DNA from: Leptospiraceae bacterium
GTDB lineage: Bacteria > Spirochaetota > Leptospiria > Leptospirales > Leptospiraceae
NCBI GenBank assembly: GCA_016708435.1
Contig: JADJFV010000005.1
Coordinates: 62,001 to 126,000, forward strand
DNA: 64,000 bases
Direction of reading: 5' to 3'
Shown: positions 8,738-16,845 of the stretch, piece after piece
Numbering within the stretch: the stretch's first letter is position 1
Layout of the letters: every line of letters begins with the position of its first letter
Position numbers and translations under genes: made by a program
The notes under the pieces: model-generated
Told to the model about the DNA's origin: nothing
Database searches by the model: none
What the model saw: the letters and a program-made list of their open reading frames with translations, nothing else

Positions 8738-9244
8738 ATGAATAAATTAATTCCCCTAATCTTTCCATTTCTCATTGGATGTCTTTCTTATCCTACTAAG
8801 AAAGAGATAATCGAATTAGATAAAAAAATTCTAGATAAGACTTTTGATTACTCAATTGAGCAATCAGATATAGATGTAAGTTTAGAAGTAGTAAATAATG
8901 ACCTAGTTGGTAAATTATTTAAGAAAGAACAAATAACATATCACATAAAAAAGAAAGAGATTACACAATTTGATAAAAGTCAATCCGGCGACTATTGGAC
9001 AGGAGTAATAATTTATACTGTAGGCTCAATGGGCATGGCAATTCCGTTCTTAGTTTACGGGTATATCGAATCTTTAATTCAAGTCAATAGTAAAGATAGT
9101 GAAAAAATCTATGAAGAACAGGAAATACGTAAAAATGAAATAGATGAATTTAATCCTAATCAATTTTCAGAAGCAAGTTATTATGTTTTACTCAACAATA
9201 AAAAAAGATTAAAATTGCAAATTCATCTTTTACTGTATCTTTAG
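8738..9244 (+). CDS. Lipoprotein, N-terminal part of a frameshifted gene
   Basis: The 168-residue frame opens with a lipoprotein signal (lipobox LIGC, Cys15). It has one likely membrane segment near residues 90-110 (GVIIYTVGSMGMAIPFLVYG). Its last 13 residues look foreign. In the -1 frame, translation continues from the A7 run at 9200-9206 as NKKKIKIANSSFTVSLDYF and joins the next open frame without a stop. One extra A in that run would restore a protein of about 343 residues spanning 8738-9768. The break is therefore a mutation, a sequencing error or, less likely, recoding. Function unknown. Confidence 0.6.
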   Translation: MNKLIPLIFPFLIGCLSYPTKKEIIELDKKILDKTFDYSIEQSDIDVSLEVVNNDLVGKLFKKEQITYHIKKKEITQFDKSQSGDYWTGVIIYTVGSMGMAIPFLVYGYIESLIQVNSKDSEKIYEEQEIRKNEIDEFNPNQFSEASYYVLLNNKKRLKLQIHLLLYL

Positions 9245-9252
9245 ATTACTTT

Positions 9253-9768
9253 ATGAACCAGAAAGAGGTTAATTTGGATTATGCGATATATTTAAAAAAC
9301 ACAGAAGTCAAAGCTGAAACAATTTCACTTAAAGATGATAATATTACAGGAACAAGTCCAAAATATAAGCAAATTCTCACGATGATAGAAATTGAAGAAA
9401 AGAAAAGAAAAATTGTAGAGGAACGAGAAAAGCAAGCATCGAATCAAAGAAAATCCATTGATAAAGAGAATGAAAATAAAGCACTGGAAGAATTTATTTA
9501 TGAAAATAATGCTTATTTTCCAGACTTAAAAGAATGTGATTTGACAAAAGGTATAGAAATAAAAGAAAAACGAGGATATAAAGATGCTTGTAAAATAGGT
9601 AATCCTAATACTGGATATTCTAATGGAGCAAGGTTTAATAAGCAGGTATTCTTTTTTTGTATAAGCAAATATGATAAAAGGAAGACAGGAAAAGGAATCT
9701 CTTTTTTTCATAACTCTAATGGAGAATGGGGTAAAGATAAATCACAAGTATCTTGTCTAACTGAGTAG
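9253..9768 (+). CDS. C-terminal part of the frameshifted lipoprotein
   Basis: The 171-residue frame begins at an internal ATG. The same frame is open upstream to 9202, where it meets the A7 run that separates it from 8738..9244. The N-terminal part reads as periplasmic beta structure. The middle (IEEKKRKIVEEREKQ) is a short coiled coil. The end has four cysteines spread over a small domain (ECDLTKG, DACKIG, FFFCIS, VSCLTE). No independent ribosome site is seen, supporting its being the second half of one gene. Confidence 0.55.
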   Translation: MNQKEVNLDYAIYLKNTEVKAETISLKDDNITGTSPKYKQILTMIEIEEKKRKIVEEREKQASNQRKSIDKENENKALEEFIYENNAYFPDLKECDLTKGIEIKEKRGYKDACKIGNPNTGYSNGARFNKQVFFFCISKYDKRKTGKGISFFHNSNGEWGKDKSQVSCLTE

Positions 9769-9979
9769 GAAAAATAAACCACCATATAACTCCAAGTAGC
9801 CACTTACGAGAGAGAACTACACTCCGCCGTTCGGAATGTCCCTCTCGCTCACCCAAAACCGGCAAAATTATATTAGCCACAGTTTGCGTATACTTGTCAG
9901 ACTCACACAACTACCAATAATAGAAACAAACGACCACAGTTCCCCTGTTAAAAACACAGAGTCAATTCCACTGAGTAAT

Positions 9980-10084
9980 CGAACAAATATTTCTTTTTTT
10001 GGAGATTTGAGAAAAACGAAAGAGGAAATGAAAAAAGAAATCCTCATTGCTGCAGCTGTGAAACTGTATCATGATAAAACGTAA
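9980..10084 (+). pseudogene. Remnant of a UPF0175-type antitoxin gene
   Basis: The frame ending at 10084 finishes KTKEEMKKEILIAAAVKLY followed by HDKT and a stop. This matches the helix of UPF0175 antitoxins just before their conserved 'LSLGQAAELAG' segment, which is missing here. The truncation point coincides with a TAAAATCCTGTTAATCTTG repeat. An intact member of the family is at 48611..48895. The rest of the gap 9769-10350 has no credible gene; a short frame near 10261 (MKEKKKVPNPYGRKRWIFL) may be another fragment. Confidence 0.5.
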
Positions 10085-10115
10085 AATCCTGTTAATCTTG
10101 TAAATCCTGTCAAAA
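10082..10115. repeat. 'AATCCTG' mini-repeat
   Basis: AAATCCTGTTAATCTTGTAAATCCTG is a short run of near-identical heptamers. Related runs occur at 47780-47890 and 48487-48530, in both cases next to damaged toxin-antitoxin or accessory genes. Confidence 0.5.
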
Positions 10116-10350
10116 ATTTCTTTTACTATGCTATTACAAATACTTTTGCTTCAATACTTAGTCTTCGCAGTAAAGACCTCTTTCTAAACAAAAAATATCT
10201 GAGAACGAAGTGAAGTTTTATTGACTAGGTATAGCTATTGGTCATGCTAGAGTAGTTAAATGAAAGAAAAGAAGAAAGTTCCTAATCCTTATGGTCGTAA
10301 GAGATGGATATTTCTGTAAGTTTTCATAGTTATAATAAAAGGGAAAAATA

Positions 10351-10938
10351 ATGAATAGTTCTCAAATAAATTTTTATCTAATGGAAGAAGATATTCAAAA
10401 GATAAGCGATTACATTGACTCGCAAAGACTTGTGATTGTTGCGGAGCCTATGCCTAATAAAAAATTGAATTTTGTTCCTTCCCTTCTAATTCATTCCCAA
10501 AAAAAAATAAAGGTTCATAGATATTTGATTTTTAGAAAAGAGGACAAAGATAAAATTGAAGCAAATTATATAGTCTCTCGAAACTATTTTACGGTAAATG
10601 AAACCTTTTCTTCTATTATAGAATTTATTCCCTCGGAAATTATTAATAATAAATTCTATAGGGGTAGAATATTTTATAATAAAAAATTCTATGCGGATAA
10701 TGGTAATTTAACAGAAAAAGATCCTGTCTTTTTGAAAGTTGCAGGGGATCTATTTAAGTGGATTAAAAAGTCCATAAAAAATGTTAAATACCGCAACTTT
10801 GAAGAGTTCCTTGTTTCAGAAAACACACTTGCCTGGATAGAGCAAGAAAAGGGAACTCTTTTGTTAAACAATATTAGTCCTGATAAGGCTTCCTTAAAAG
10901 AATCAGAGATTGAGCAACGGATACGAATAGCAGTCTAG
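10351..10938 (+). CDS. Hypothetical protein
   Basis: The 195-residue protein is soluble, has no signal peptide and mixes beta strands (LVIVAEPM, KVHRYLIF) with a helical centre (DLFKWIKKSIKN) and a C-terminal 'LAWIEQEKGTLLL'. A 'GGGAAAAATA' stretch precedes the ATG. No family is recognised. The location in an AT-rich accessory stretch between an antitoxin remnant and a repeat array suggests a mobile or immunity-type gene, but that is only context. The gene is monocistronic. Confidence 0.6.
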   Translation: MNSSQINFYLMEEDIQKISDYIDSQRLVIVAEPMPNKKLNFVPSLLIHSQKKIKVHRYLIFRKEDKDKIEANYIVSRNYFTVNETFSSIIEFIPSEIINNKFYRGRIFYNKKFYADNGNLTEKDPVFLKVAGDLFKWIKKSIKNVKYRNFEEFLVSENTLAWIEQEKGTLLLNNISPDKASLKESEIEQRIRIAV

Positions 10939-11019
10939 TCGGTTATACTATTTAAGTAATTTCGAGATTCATACTTGTGACTCATGGATCAGTAAAACCT
11001 CCCTTCTAAACAAAAAAAA

Positions 11020-11151
11020 TGGCCGCGGTCAAATAAAAATTTGGTCGTTTCTAAATTAGAATTTGGTCGCGACCAAATTAAAAAATGGCCGTTTCTAAAT
11101 TACAAAATGGTCGCGATCATTTACAAAATTGGCCGTTTCCAAATTTTTAAA
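11020..11151. repeat. Six-unit 22-bp phased repeat array
   Basis: TGGYCG boxes begin at 11020, 11042, 11064, 11086, 11108 and 11130, exactly 22 bases apart. The half after each box alternates between 'CGNNCAAAT'-like and 'TTTCTAAATT'-like, giving a 44-bp higher-order period. The third unit contains a perfect palindrome, AATTTGGTCGCGACCAAATT, at 11060-11079. Spacing of two helical turns puts all boxes on one DNA face. The array ends about 55 bases upstream of the sigma-54 promoter of glnN. The flanking gap 10939-11340 has no gene. Confidence 0.8.
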
Positions 11152-11202
11152 CCCCTCTGTGTCTTGGTGCCTCTGTGGCAAATGACCTAATCTTTTTAAC
11201 CC

Positions 11203-11218
11203 TTGGCACAGAAATTGC
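11203..11218 (+). promoter_or_regulatory. Sigma-54 (RpoN) promoter of glnN
   Basis: TTGGCACAGAAATTGC has the invariant GG (11205-11206) and GC (11217-11218) separated by exactly ten bases, matching the -24/-12 consensus TGGCAC-N5-TTGC. It lies about 120 bases before the glutamine synthetase start. Sigma-54 control of nitrogen-assimilation genes is well established and would need an enhancer-binding protein upstream. Confidence 0.8.
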
Positions 11219-11340
11219 TACAATATGAATGAGAATACAGCTATTTTGACTTTCAAATAGGAAAATATCATTTTCAAAATCAGAATGTTCTAAAATAGTG
11301 CAAAGTGTATCAACATATACGACAAGGTTAAGGAAAAATT

Positions 11341-13518
11341 ATGAATAGTAGAACAGCCAGACAAGAAGCGATAGCTAGAATTACAGACTACATACCAGAG
11401 GATTCTGGTTATGATTTTATTGACACACCCGTGCCTGAACTATTCGGAAGCAAGGTTTTCAGCAACAAAGTGATGCAAGATCGTTTGCCTAAGAATGTGT
11501 ATAAATCCCTCAAAAAGACAATCAATGAAGGAAAACCACTTGAACCAGAGGTAGCTGACGTTGTTGCAAATGCGATGAAAGATTGGGCACTTGAAAATGG
11601 AGCTACTCACTATAGCCATTGGTTTCACCCGCTAACAGGTTTAACCGCAGAAAAGCATGACTCCTTTATCAGCCCACAAGGCGTTGGGGAAGTTATCATG
11701 GAATTCAGTGGAAAAGAACTGATTAAGGGAGAGCCAGACGCTTCTTCTTTCCCATCCGGTGGAATTCGTGTTACATTTGAAGCAAGAGGTTATACCGCTT
11801 GGGATGCAACTTCACCAGCTTTTATCCGCGATACTACTCTTGTGATTCCGACAGCATTTTGCTCCTACACTGGCGAAGCACTTGATAAGAAAACTCCTCT
11901 CCTTCGTTCTATGGACGTTCTTTCCGAGCAAGCTCTTAGAGTTCTAAGACTTTTTGGAAATAAAACAGCTACTCGTGTTACTACTACTGTTGGTCCTGAA
12001 CAAGAATACTTTTGTATTGATAAAAACTTCTTCAACTTAAGACAGGATTTAATGCTCACTGGACGCACATTGTTCGGCGCAAAACCTTCTAAAGGACAAG
12101 AATCCGAAGATCATTATTTTGGTTCAATCAAACCTAGAATCATGCAATTCATGATTGAGTTAGATGCAGAATTGTGGTTACTCGGTATTAATTCCAAGAC
12201 TCGGCATAATGAAGTTGCTCCTTCTCAATATGAAATGGCTCCAGTGTTTACAACCACAAACATTGCGATGGATCACAACCAACTTATCATGGACACTCTT
12301 AAAAAAGTTGCCAACAAACACGGATTATCCTGCCTTCTCCATGAGAAACCTTTCAAAGGTGTAAATGGTTCAGGAAAACACAATAACTGGTCTATGTCAT
12401 CTAACGATGGACAAAACCTACTTGAGCCCGGCGATAATCCACATGATAATGCTCAGTTTTTATTTTTCCTAGTCGCAACCATTATGGCTGTGGATAAGCA
12501 TGGTGATCTTCTTAGAGTTGCTATTTCTAACGCTGGTAATGACCACCGTCTAGGTGCTAACGAAGCTCCTCCGGCAATCATTTCTATTTTCCTTGGAAGC
12601 CAACTTACAGACATCATAGATCAAATAGAAAAAGGTGCTGCAACTTCTTCTTCAGTAGGTGGTTTTATGGAGATAGGTGTTTCTACTCTTCCACCACTTC
12701 CTAGAGATACAACAGATAGAAATAGAACCTCTCCGTTTGCTTTCACTGGAAACAAATTTGAATTCCGCGCTGTTCCTTCTTCGCTTTCTCTTGGTTATCC
12801 AAATGCTTTCTTAAATACATTCGTTGCAGAAGCGTTAGATGAAATGGCTACTGCACTTGAAGCTGAAATCAAAGGTGGAGCAACTCTTGAAAAAGGGGTT
12901 CAAAAAGTTCTAACAGAAACGATTAAAAAACACAAGAAGATTATTTTTAACGGTGACAATTACACTGACGAATGGAAGAACGAAGCAGCTAAGCGTGGTT
13001 TGCCTAACTACAGAACATTAGTAGACGCACTGCCTTCTTTTATCAAGAAAGAGAATATTGCCGTATTTGAAAAATACAAAGTGTTTAGTGCTAGAGAAGT
13101 AGAAAGCCGTTATGCGATCATTCTAGAAGGTTACAACAAAGTAATCAACCAGGAAGGTCTTTGCACACTTGATATGGGGAAAACACAAATTCTTCCTGCT
13201 ACACTTAGTTACCAAGGCGCACTTGCTAAAACTATTGCAGACACAAAAGCATTATTAGGCGAAGGTGCTGTAAAAGCTCAGTTAGAAACTTTAAAAGAAA
13301 TTGCTGGACTTAATGAAAGCCTAAAATCTAATTTAGATGCATTGGAAAAAGCACTTGATCATGAAGATGCAGATGTGTTAAAACACGCAACTCATTTCAA
13401 AGACAGTGTGATTCCAAAGATGGGTGCAGTTCGCGAAGTCGCTGATAAATTGGAGACTCTCGTGGATTCTCAGTATTGGCCTCTACCAACTTATGCGGAG
13501 ATGTTGTTTATCGCGTAA
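11341..13518 (+). CDS. glnN: Glutamine synthetase type III
   Basis: The 725-residue protein has the length and sequence of the GSIII family rather than the ~470-residue GlnA. It makes glutamine from glutamate, ammonia and ATP in the cytoplasm. Seen in the sequence are the early 'THYSHWFHPLTG' block, the central 'NEVAPSQYEMAP', the 'GSGKHNNWSMS' loop and 'NKFEFRAVPSS', all typical of this type. The start has an AAGGTTAAGG purine stretch upstream. Transcription should come from the sigma-54 promoter at 11203-11218, with a phased repeat array beyond it. A perfect 36-bp palindrome follows the gene. The gene is monocistronic. Confidence 0.96.
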   Translation: MNSRTARQEAIARITDYIPEDSGYDFIDTPVPELFGSKVFSNKVMQDRLPKNVYKSLKKTINEGKPLEPEVADVVANAMKDWALENGATHYSHWFHPLTGLTAEKHDSFISPQGVGEVIMEFSGKELIKGEPDASSFPSGGIRVTFEARGYTAWDATSPAFIRDTTLVIPTAFCSYTGEALDKKTPLLRSMDVLSEQALRVLRLFGNKTATRVTTTVGPEQEYFCIDKNFFNLRQDLMLTGRTLFGAKPSKGQESEDHYFGSIKPRIMQFMIELDAELWLLGINSKTRHNEVAPSQYEMAPVFTTTNIAMDHNQLIMDTLKKVANKHGLSCLLHEKPFKGVNGSGKHNNWSMSSNDGQNLLEPGDNPHDNAQFLFFLVATIMAVDKHGDLLRVAISNAGNDHRLGANEAPPAIISIFLGSQLTDIIDQIEKGAATSSSVGGFMEIGVSTLPPLPRDTTDRNRTSPFAFTGNKFEFRAVPSSLSLGYPNAFLNTFVAEALDEMATALEAEIKGGATLEKGVQKVLTETIKKHKKIIFNGDNYTDEWKNEAAKRGLPNYRTLVDALPSFIKKENIAVFEKYKVFSAREVESRYAIILEGYNKVINQEGLCTLDMGKTQILPATLSYQGALAKTIADTKALLGEGAVKAQLETLKEIAGLNESLKSNLDALEKALDHEDADVLKHATHFKDSVIPKMGAVREVADKLETLVDSQYWPLPTYAEMLFIA

Positions 13519-13543
13519 TCGGTTAATGACTCTACTGTAGGTC

Positions 13544-13579
13544 GATTGTAAGGACTTGATTAATCAAGTCCTTACAATC
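13544..13579. terminator. Bidirectional palindromic terminator
   Basis: Two 18-base arms (GATTGTAAGGACTTGATT and its exact complement) abut without a loop between the converging glnN and FecR-lipoprotein genes. T-rich sequence follows on the plus side. Confidence 0.65.
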
Positions 13580-13601
13580 TCTATACTACTAAGATTACTT
13601 T

Positions 13602-14309
13602 TTATTTCTCTACAAACTTCTTTGCTATCAACTCATTTACCTTCTTAGCATTCTCTGTATTCGGATTTTTTTTTTTACCAAGCGGGCTATCGTCTAGCAT
13701 ACTGTGGTTATGACTTTCATCTGATGTGACTCCTACCTTTTTAAAATCTTCCGGTGTTAATACGATTGTCTTTCCTGCTTTTGTTAGAACTAAATAATCA
13801 CTATCATGGCTTCCTGAATAGTTAGAAGAGTTGTCTTTAAAGTCAACTGCTCCCTGGCAGTGGCAAACGCCTGTTATACCTGTTTCTTTTATTTCAAAAG
13901 AGTAAAGTTTTGTTCCTCTAATTCCGGCTACAGAAGTTGGCATTATGACTTGAAAGTTGGTGTCTTTGTTTATCTTCTTAGCGTCTAACCAGAAGTTACC
14001 GCTCTTAGAAATTAACTCTTGCTCTTTTGCATTGAATTTGCTAATTACAAATTCAGAGTTTTGTTGAATCTCAACAGAGCCTGCGTTTCCTTCGAATTCA
14101 ACAATTGCGGCTGATTTAGCTCCCGTAAGAATAGAATCTCCTTCTCCTAAAGAGTCTCCTTTCTTTGCAACTGTCTTTGTTCCTTTCGTAATAATCGACA
14201 CTTCACCAATTGCAAATTTCACTGATCCTTTTGCAGAAACTTTTGTCTCTGCTGGCTTACTACAAAAAGAAAATCCGAATGCTAATAAAATTAAAAGTAT
14301 TTGTTTCAT
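13602..14309 (-). CDS. FecR-domain lipoprotein (paralogue of 1444..2157)
   Basis: The 235-residue product carries a lipoprotein signal with Cys16 (FGFSFC). It has the same FecR-type domain as the 1444..2157 protein (GEGDSILTG, MPTSVAGIRGT) and the same unusual GVCHCQGAVDF and 'GSHDSDYLVLTKAGKTI' segments. The two are similar along the whole length, so they are duplicates 12 kb apart. An uninterrupted A11 run on the coding strand (13666-13676) encodes the lysines of GKKKNPN near the C-terminus, a hot spot for slippage. Function in the envelope is unknown. It is convergent with glnN and shares the palindromic terminator. Confidence 0.8.
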   Translation of the reverse strand: MKQILLILLAFGFSFCSKPAETKVSAKGSVKFAIGEVSIITKGTKTVAKKGDSLGEGDSILTGAKSAAIVEFEGNAGSVEIQQNSEFVISKFNAKEQELISKSGNFWLDAKKINKDTNFQVIMPTSVAGIRGTKLYSFEIKETGITGVCHCQGAVDFKDNSSNYSGSHDSDYLVLTKAGKTIVLTPEDFKKVGVTSDESHNHSMLDDSPLGKKKNPNTENAKKVNELIAKKFVEK

Positions 14310-14424
14310 ATTTGTCCTCTATTGTCATTTACTCGCTTTTGCTGGTAAGTGACAATTCATTTTAGTTAATTATGGATGGACTAAAGAACTTGACTTTCTG
14401 AATTATTTCGGATTTTTATTTCTT

Positions 14425-15699
14425 ATGCGCGGTCTATTAATCCTTATTTCTATTATTCTGTTTTCCTGTAAATTCTTTGAGCAGGACGAAAAGAAAAACT
14501 TTACGCCTTTATCTGAATCGATGATTGTCTCGGAGCTAACGGGTATTAGCTTTTATCAGGAAAAAAACGATTCTTCTTCCATTGCAAAGATTCCCTATCG
14601 AACAACACTTACTATAACTCAGTTAGAAAATGGTGATACCTGGAGAAAGACAACCTATTCCGGGAAAACGGGTTGGATTTTATACAATGCAAATTTATTT
14701 TCAAACTACATGCCTGGACCGAAATACTTTCAAGTAGTTGCTAGGACTGGTCTTAATCTTCGAGACTCTCCAAGCTTAGAGTCCAAAGTTAAATTACTTC
14801 TGCCGGAAGAAGCGACAGGCGAAATACTAGAAGGCTTTGGATCCCCTATTCAAATTCAAGATAGATTGGGAATTTGGCTAAAGGTCAACTATGAAAAAAA
14901 GGAAGGATGGATTTTTTCTGGTTTTGTAAAAATTGTTGAATCTCTGGATGCTTTAAATGAAAAACAGCAAAGTGGATCTGATTATTATCTTTTACAGTAT
15001 GATAAACCATTTCAATTAAAATCAATTGACTTCGATGAAAGCAATCCTGAATTAAAAAGAGCTAAGATTACGAAATACCAGCATAAGTATTATACAATCT
15101 TAGATGTAGATTATCAAGCTACGAAAGAAGAAGAAAATAATTGTAGGATTGAAACTTTCCATCGACTTATTTTTCAAAATAAATCTACAGGCAAATACTA
15201 CGAAACCGATACCTATCATAGTGAATTTTTATCTACTTTAGACAATCCACTCCCCGATACAGTCTTATCAACCTGGTATGGATGTTGGTGTTGCTGTCCC
15301 TGGAGAGGGAGTAATCTTTATTTTCTTTTAGAAGATAAAATTCTAATGATTGGTTATGAAGCAGAAGAAGCTAAAGCATATTGTCTTCAGGCTAATGTCT
15401 ATATATCGCAATCTGAATCTCAAAAGAAATATGACTTAGTTAATCGTAAACTTTATCTAAATATAAAATATCCGGATTGTGATAATATTCCGGAGGGTAT
15501 AGAATCAGACTTAGAGGATACGAGAAACTGGACACCTACAAAATTCCCATCTAGTGTATTTGCTGTTCTTGATTTTAGTGGAGGGAAGTTAGTTATTAAA
15601 AGAACTTTGAATTCCGGAATTCCAAAAGAATATGAAGAAGCCTGGAAGAATGCAATTAATATTCCCGTTGTAACTCCAATGACAAAAGTTCCCTATTGA
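14425..15699 (+). CDS. SH3-domain lipoprotein
   Basis: The 424-residue product has a lipoprotein signal (lipobox ILFSC, Cys15). Two bacterial SH3 (SH3b) domains follow, at about residues 30-90 and 100-170. The second is the clearer one, with the 'GLNLRDSPSLESKVK' and 'GWIFSGFVKI' motifs. SH3b domains usually bind peptidoglycan or other cell-wall ligands, so an envelope-sensing or anchoring role is inferred. The C-terminal half is unassigned and contains an odd WYGCWCCCPW cluster near residue 285. The ribosome site is weak. The gene is divergent from the FecR lipoprotein. Confidence 0.75.
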   Translation: MRGLLILISIILFSCKFFEQDEKKNFTPLSESMIVSELTGISFYQEKNDSSSIAKIPYRTTLTITQLENGDTWRKTTYSGKTGWILYNANLFSNYMPGPKYFQVVARTGLNLRDSPSLESKVKLLLPEEATGEILEGFGSPIQIQDRLGIWLKVNYEKKEGWIFSGFVKIVESLDALNEKQQSGSDYYLLQYDKPFQLKSIDFDESNPELKRAKITKYQHKYYTILDVDYQATKEEENNCRIETFHRLIFQNKSTGKYYETDTYHSEFLSTLDNPLPDTVLSTWYGCWCCCPWRGSNLYFLLEDKILMIGYEAEEAKAYCLQANVYISQSESQKKYDLVNRKLYLNIKYPDCDNIPEGIESDLEDTRNWTPTKFPSSVFAVLDFSGGKLVIKRTLNSGIPKEYEEAWKNAINIPVVTPMTKVPY

Positions 15700-15721
15700 A
15701 TGAATGAGTTAATCAGACTCT

Positions 15722-15779
15722 ATAATTATATGTCAATATAGATTGACAAAAACGTCAATCTATATTGACATATAATTAT
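15722..15779. promoter_or_regulatory. Nested palindromic operator over the start of 15778..16815
   Basis: Perfect 26-base arms at 15722-15747 and 15754-15779 flank a 6-base spacer. Inside each arm is a smaller dyad, GTCAAT-N4-ATTGAC. The right arm ends within the ATG at 15778. Two equal dyads next to a winged-helix gene suggest an autoregulatory operator. The transcript would also fold into a long hairpin that hides the start codon. Confidence 0.65.
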
Positions 15780-16815
15780 GACTGAAATTACAGAGCAAAC
15801 TGAAAGGATTCGAAATTTCATTTGTAAGAATTTGCACTTTAACTCGGCAAAGATTACAAATCTAGTCGTAGAGAAGTTTTCTATTTCAAGGCAGGCAGTG
15901 AATGTTCATTTAAAAAATCTTCTAAGAGAGAAAATAATTCAAGCTAAAGGAAAAGGAAAATCAATTCAGTATTCATTAAGACCAATCCTTGAAAAAACAT
16001 TTGAAGAAAGAATTTTACAAAATTCAAATGAATACACTGTTCGGGATAATACAATAGAGCCTATTTTTGAAAAATTAAACTTACCAAAAAATATATATGA
16101 TATCTGGATGTATGGTTTTTCTGAAATGGCAAATAATTTAATAGATCATTCTGGTTCTAAGAAAGCAGAAATTTCTATTTTAAACAATTTTCTTTATACA
16201 GAAATAAAAATTAAGGATAGTGGTATTGGAATTTTTAAAAACTTAGAAAAGAATTTTCAATTAAAAGAACCTCAATATGCTTTACTTGAATTGTTTAAAG
16301 GCAAACTGACATCAGATCCAGCACGGCATAGTGGGGAAGGAATTTTTTTTACTTCCAGAATGTTTGATTTTTTTCAAATTAGATCTGGCAATTATTCTTT
16401 TTCAAAAGAAATCTCTCCTGATTTTTGGAAAATAGAACCTCTTCTAAAAGAAATGAAGGGGACAGAAATTACACTTAGACTAAATAATCGCTCAGAGCGG
16501 CAAATCAATGATATTTTTTTTAAGTATGTAATCGGCGATGACTTTAAATTTGCAAAGACAGATGTTCGCATTCAACTTGCCGAATATGGTGATGAATACT
16601 TAGTTTCTCGTTCGCAGGCTAAGAGAATTTTACTCCGATTAGAGAAATTTACAGAGGTAATGTTTGATTTTAAGAATGTTGAAAATATCGGTCCTGCATT
16701 TGCTGATGAACTTTTTCGAGTTTCAAAAATTAAATATCCAAAGCTTAAAATTAATTATTGCAATGCTGGAAAATTAGTCGAGATTTTTATTAAAAAGGCA
16801 CTCAATGCAGTGTAG
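15778..16815 (+). CDS. wHTH - GHKL ATPase - DUF4325 (STAS-like) regulator
   Basis: Three modules are visible in 345 residues. Residues 5-67 form a winged helix-turn-helix (SRQAVNVHLKNLLREKII, with the wing KGKGKSIQYSL). Residues about 105-215 form a histidine-kinase-like ATPase, with N-box 'GFSEMANNLIDHS' and G1 box 'IKDSGIGI'. Residues about 265-340 match the DUF4325/STAS-like domain ('VMFDFKNVENIGPAFADELF'). No phospho-acceptor histidine is present, so it is not a classical kinase. It may act as a ligand- or ATP-switched transcription regulator. The start codon lies inside a nested palindrome and no ribosome site precedes it, so translation may be leaderless. Domain calls are firm; the role is inferred. 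Confidence 0.75.
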   Translation: MTEITEQTERIRNFICKNLHFNSAKITNLVVEKFSISRQAVNVHLKNLLREKIIQAKGKGKSIQYSLRPILEKTFEERILQNSNEYTVRDNTIEPIFEKLNLPKNIYDIWMYGFSEMANNLIDHSGSKKAEISILNNFLYTEIKIKDSGIGIFKNLEKNFQLKEPQYALLELFKGKLTSDPARHSGEGIFFTSRMFDFFQIRSGNYSFSKEISPDFWKIEPLLKEMKGTEITLRLNNRSERQINDIFFKYVIGDDFKFAKTDVRIQLAEYGDEYLVSRSQAKRILLRLEKFTEVMFDFKNVENIGPAFADELFRVSKIKYPKLKINYCNAGKLVEIFIKKALNAV

Positions 16816-16835
16816 TTACAATTCCTGCATTGAGT
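16800..16835. terminator. Convergent terminator hairpin
   Basis: ACTCAATGCAG at 16800-16810 pairs perfectly with CTGCATTGAGT at 16825-16835. The hairpin lies over the end of the regulator gene and just before the converging crotonase gene, followed by ATTTTAC. Confidence 0.55.
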
Positions 16836-16845
16836 ATTTTACAAA

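Noticed and set aside
9197..9210. Programmed -1 ribosomal frameshift at AATAAAAAAAG
   Set aside because: The zero-frame reading T-AAA-AAA does not give a proper slippery heptamer and no downstream stimulatory structure is evident; indel is simpler.
11020..11151. CRISPR array
   Set aside because: The 22-bp units are contiguous with no unique spacers, and no cas genes are present.
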